A stretch of 64,000 nucleotides of DNA from Flavobacteriales bacterium UBA2104 (lineage in GTDB: Bacteria; Bacteroidota; Bacteroidia; Flavobacteriales_D; Crocinitomicaceae), in NCBI GenBank assembly GCA_002331485.1, contig DCYS01000010.1, positions 124,001 through 188,000 on the forward strand, given 5' to 3'. The first letter of the stretch is position 1. Each line of letters starts with the position of its first letter. The notes beneath the pieces were generated by a model, which did no database searches, had not been told where the DNA came from, and saw nothing but the letters and a program-made list of their open reading frames with translations. Position numbers and translations under genes: made by a program. Positions 62,327 through 64,000 of the stretch are shown piece after piece.

Positions 62327-64000
62327 ATGTTTATATTTTTTGTTACAATCCTAATTTGTGCATTTATAGCTTCTACCTATAGATATTCTCTTGCAGATGT
62401 GATTAGATTTAAGAAGATCACAAAGAAGAATTTCACTCCAGTTATCATGCTATCTATTGTGCTGATTCCTATGATCTATATGAATACATTTCATAGCACA
62501 AGAATTTTCACTTCAGCAGAGGAGTTGATAGAGTTTGCGGAACGATATGATGATGAAGAACTCTATTACGAGGGTGTCGAAAGCCTGGCTCAAGATGATA
62601 GTTCAGATGTGCTAGAGCAGTTATCATTTGCACATTTTTATTTTGAGGACTTTTATGGAAACTTTTCATGTAATGTTGCTCGTGATCGCTACAAGGAGTA
62701 CGATACATATGCTGGCAAGTTGGCTGGCATTTATGTGAAATTGAGGTGCAATCCAGGAAATGTTCAATCATCCGAAATTGAACAACTTAAACAAACTGAA
62801 AAAGGGACATACTTCATTCTTGGTATGTACGAAGAATACAATGGAAATCTTGAAAAGTCCTTAGAATATTATGACGCTCAAATTGTAAGATCTCCCGATT
62901 TTAACTTAACATATAAAAGAAAGTCTATTCTTCTGAGAAAGATTGACGATGAACGTCTGAGGGATTTTATGGTGAGTCAGGCTAGTCATGATTTCCTCTC
63001 TTTTCATGAGAAAAACCAATACTATTATTTAAACGGACTATGGTCTTCATATTTCACAAATATCCTCTTGGATCGAATCGTTAATACTCCATGGTTAGTC
63101 ATGATCATCGCATTTGTGGTTTCTTTTGTTTGGATAGCTTATTTGCGCTTAATGGATTTCTATAATCGTGAAAAATGGGCTGACTTACTATTGGTTTTTG
63201 TTTTAGGTGGAATATTTACAATTTTCTGTCTTCCGATCTATGACTTTTTCTTTTATGATGTTCAGTTCTATCTGGATGGCTCAGCATGGAATGATTTCTG
63301 GTATTGTACGATCGTTATAGGGGGAGCTGAAGAACTTGTCAAGTTCATTCCCTGGCTGCTATTCGGGTTTGTTTTCGGTAGATTCAAAGAACCTTTTGAT
63401 TATATACTTTATGCATCAATGTCCGCACTTGGATTTGCCTGCTTAGAGAATTTCTCCTACCTACAGGATTTCACAAATATTACATCTCGTACCATCATCT
63501 CAACGGTGGCACACATGTTTGACGCTGTTATCATCGCTTATGCATTTATAATCGTTAATTATCGACTCAAGAAAGCATCGTTGATCAAGAAAATCGGAGT
63601 GATCTTGAGCGGCTTTTTACTAGCGATGTTTGCCCACGGTTTTTATGACTTTTGGCTCATCAGTCCTTCGGTTGCAGACTTTACATTGGTTACGCTTATC
63701 TTTTTCGTGCTTTCACTTCACATTTGGTTCTTCTTAAAACGTAATGCTATGAACCACTCACCTTTTTTTAAAGGAAATGAACGGTTCAATCTGACTAAAC
63801 AAAAAGAAGTTCTTCATCTGGGAATAATTAGTGTTCTTATGCTTCAGTATGTTGTAATGGGCCTTGATTATGGAACAGAAAGGATTAATTATTTTTTCTA
63901 TAAAGAAGCGGGATATGCAGGTGTTTTTCTCTTTTATATGACAGGTCAACTGAACCGATTTAAATTGGTTAAGGGAGTCTGGAATAAATTTTCATTCAAA
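62327..64000 (+). CDS. PrsW-like intramembrane protease with helical insert, 3' truncated by window end
   Basis: I read 558 codons without a stop from ATG 62327 to the window edge. Two N-terminal hydrophobic segments (about 1-17 and 40-58) flank a short loop. A helical, TPR-like part follows (about 63-245), and then a polytopic part from about 250 on carries PrsW-family motifs: GGAEELVKF (Glu335, Glu336, Lys339), LENFSYL (Glu374), VAHMFD (His396) and FAHGFYDFW (His437, Asp441). PrsW proteases cleave membrane regulators such as anti-sigma factors. The soluble insert is unusual. It follows the DnaJ pair by 7 bases. Confidence 0.8.
   Translation, partial: MFIFFVTILICAFIASTYRYSLADVIRFKKITKKNFTPVIMLSIVLIPMIYMNTFHSTRIFTSAEELIEFAERYDDEELYYEGVESLAQDDSSDVLEQLSFAHFYFEDFYGNFSCNVARDRYKEYDTYAGKLAGIYVKLRCNPGNVQSSEIEQLKQTEKGTYFILGMYEEYNGNLEKSLEYYDAQIVRSPDFNLTYKRKSILLRKIDDERLRDFMVSQASHDFLSFHEKNQYYYLNGLWSSYFTNILLDRIVNTPWLVMIIAFVVSFVWIAYLRLMDFYNREKWADLLLVFVLGGIFTIFCLPIYDFFFYDVQFYLDGSAWNDFWYCTIVIGGAEELVKFIPWLLFGFVFGRFKEPFDYILYASMSALGFACLENFSYLQDFTNITSRTIISTVAHMFDAVIIAYAFIIVNYRLKKASLIKKIGVILSGFLLAMFAHGFYDFWLISPSVADFTLVTLIFFVLSLHIWFFLKRNAMNHSPFFKGNERFNLTKQKEVLHLGIISVLMLQYVVMGLDYGTERINYFFYKEAGYAGVFLFYMTGQLNRFKLVKGVWNKFSFK

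Noticed and set aside
62508..62771. Minus-strand ORF of 87 codons inside the PrsW-like gene
   Set aside because: The plus strand is open for 558 codons with clear protease motifs, so the antisense frame is a shadow.
1..64000. tRNA, rRNA, riboswitch, prophage or insertion sequence
   Set aside because: No cloverleaf, conserved rRNA block, transposase or integrase motif, or terminal inverted repeat was found on either strand by reading.

Overview
The window is chromosomal DNA of a Bacteroidota bacterium, most likely order Flavobacteriales (Crocinitomicaceae/Cryomorphaceae-like; the family is a guess). The evidence is AT-rich, tightly packed genes, several cell-surface proteins ending in type IX secretion (T9SS/gliding-associated) C-terminal domains, an OmpA protein with thrombospondin-3 repeats, a LytS/LytTR pair with a Y_Y_Y propeller sensor, a long PurF and RecQ of the Bacteroidota type, and many upstream matches to the Bacteroidota -7 promoter element TAnnTTTG. 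I see no tRNA, rRNA, CRISPR array, insertion sequence, integrase or phage gene. This is ordinary core chromosome rather than an island.

Layout. 1-2000 (minus): start of a universal stress protein, a DgkA-type lipid kinase, then NifU-C and Mrp for Fe-S cluster work. 2000-8900 (plus): a lipoprotein overlapping a variant Nramp-like transporter, RecQ, and a lipoprotein/ECF sigma/membrane-anchored barrel-like protein operon. 8860-16900 (mostly minus): M20 amidohydrolase, half-size TauE/SafE protein, MBL hydrolase (plus), a large helical protein, then a LytTR regulator, LytS-like propeller sensor and tiny acidic lipoprotein. 17000-23000: small unknown genes, alpha/beta hydrolase, aminopeptidase P, a polysaccharide flippase and an aldehyde dehydrogenase. 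23000-33200 (minus): T9SS adhesin, PaaI-like thioesterase, unknown acidic protein, NadC, a lipoprotein, the OmpA/TSP3 protein, a membrane-anchored unknown and RNase HII. 33300-44400: small secreted protein, YyaL-type thioredoxin-domain protein, LEA14-like lipoprotein, M20 dipeptidase, choice-of-anchor-L T9SS protein, GpmI, a histidine kinase and PurF. 44600-52700: a giant SBBP/PKD T9SS protein, a three-gene set (VWA protein, MoxR-like ATPase, small partner) and an FAD oxidoreductase. 52700-60400 (minus): two tandem TPR-TM-SpoIIE phosphatases and the DUF1800/DUF1501 pair. 60500-64000 (plus): two tandem TM-TerB-like-DnaJ proteins followed by a PrsW-like intramembrane protease that runs off the window.

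Functional themes are surface assembly and adhesion (three gliding-type and one Por-type T9SS client, OmpA, flippase), envelope sensing (ECF sigma with membrane partner, LytS/LytTR, orphan kinase, two PP2C-type phosphatases) and envelope protein quality control (MoxR/VWA, DnaJ pair, PrsW). The least explained loci are the DnaJ-DnaJ-PrsW cluster, the VWA/MoxR/small-protein operon, the twin SpoIIE phosphatases and the sigma/barrel operon. Three genes have a promoter-like -7 element only 3-5 bases before their start codon, which suggests leaderless transcripts. None of these is proven novel here.
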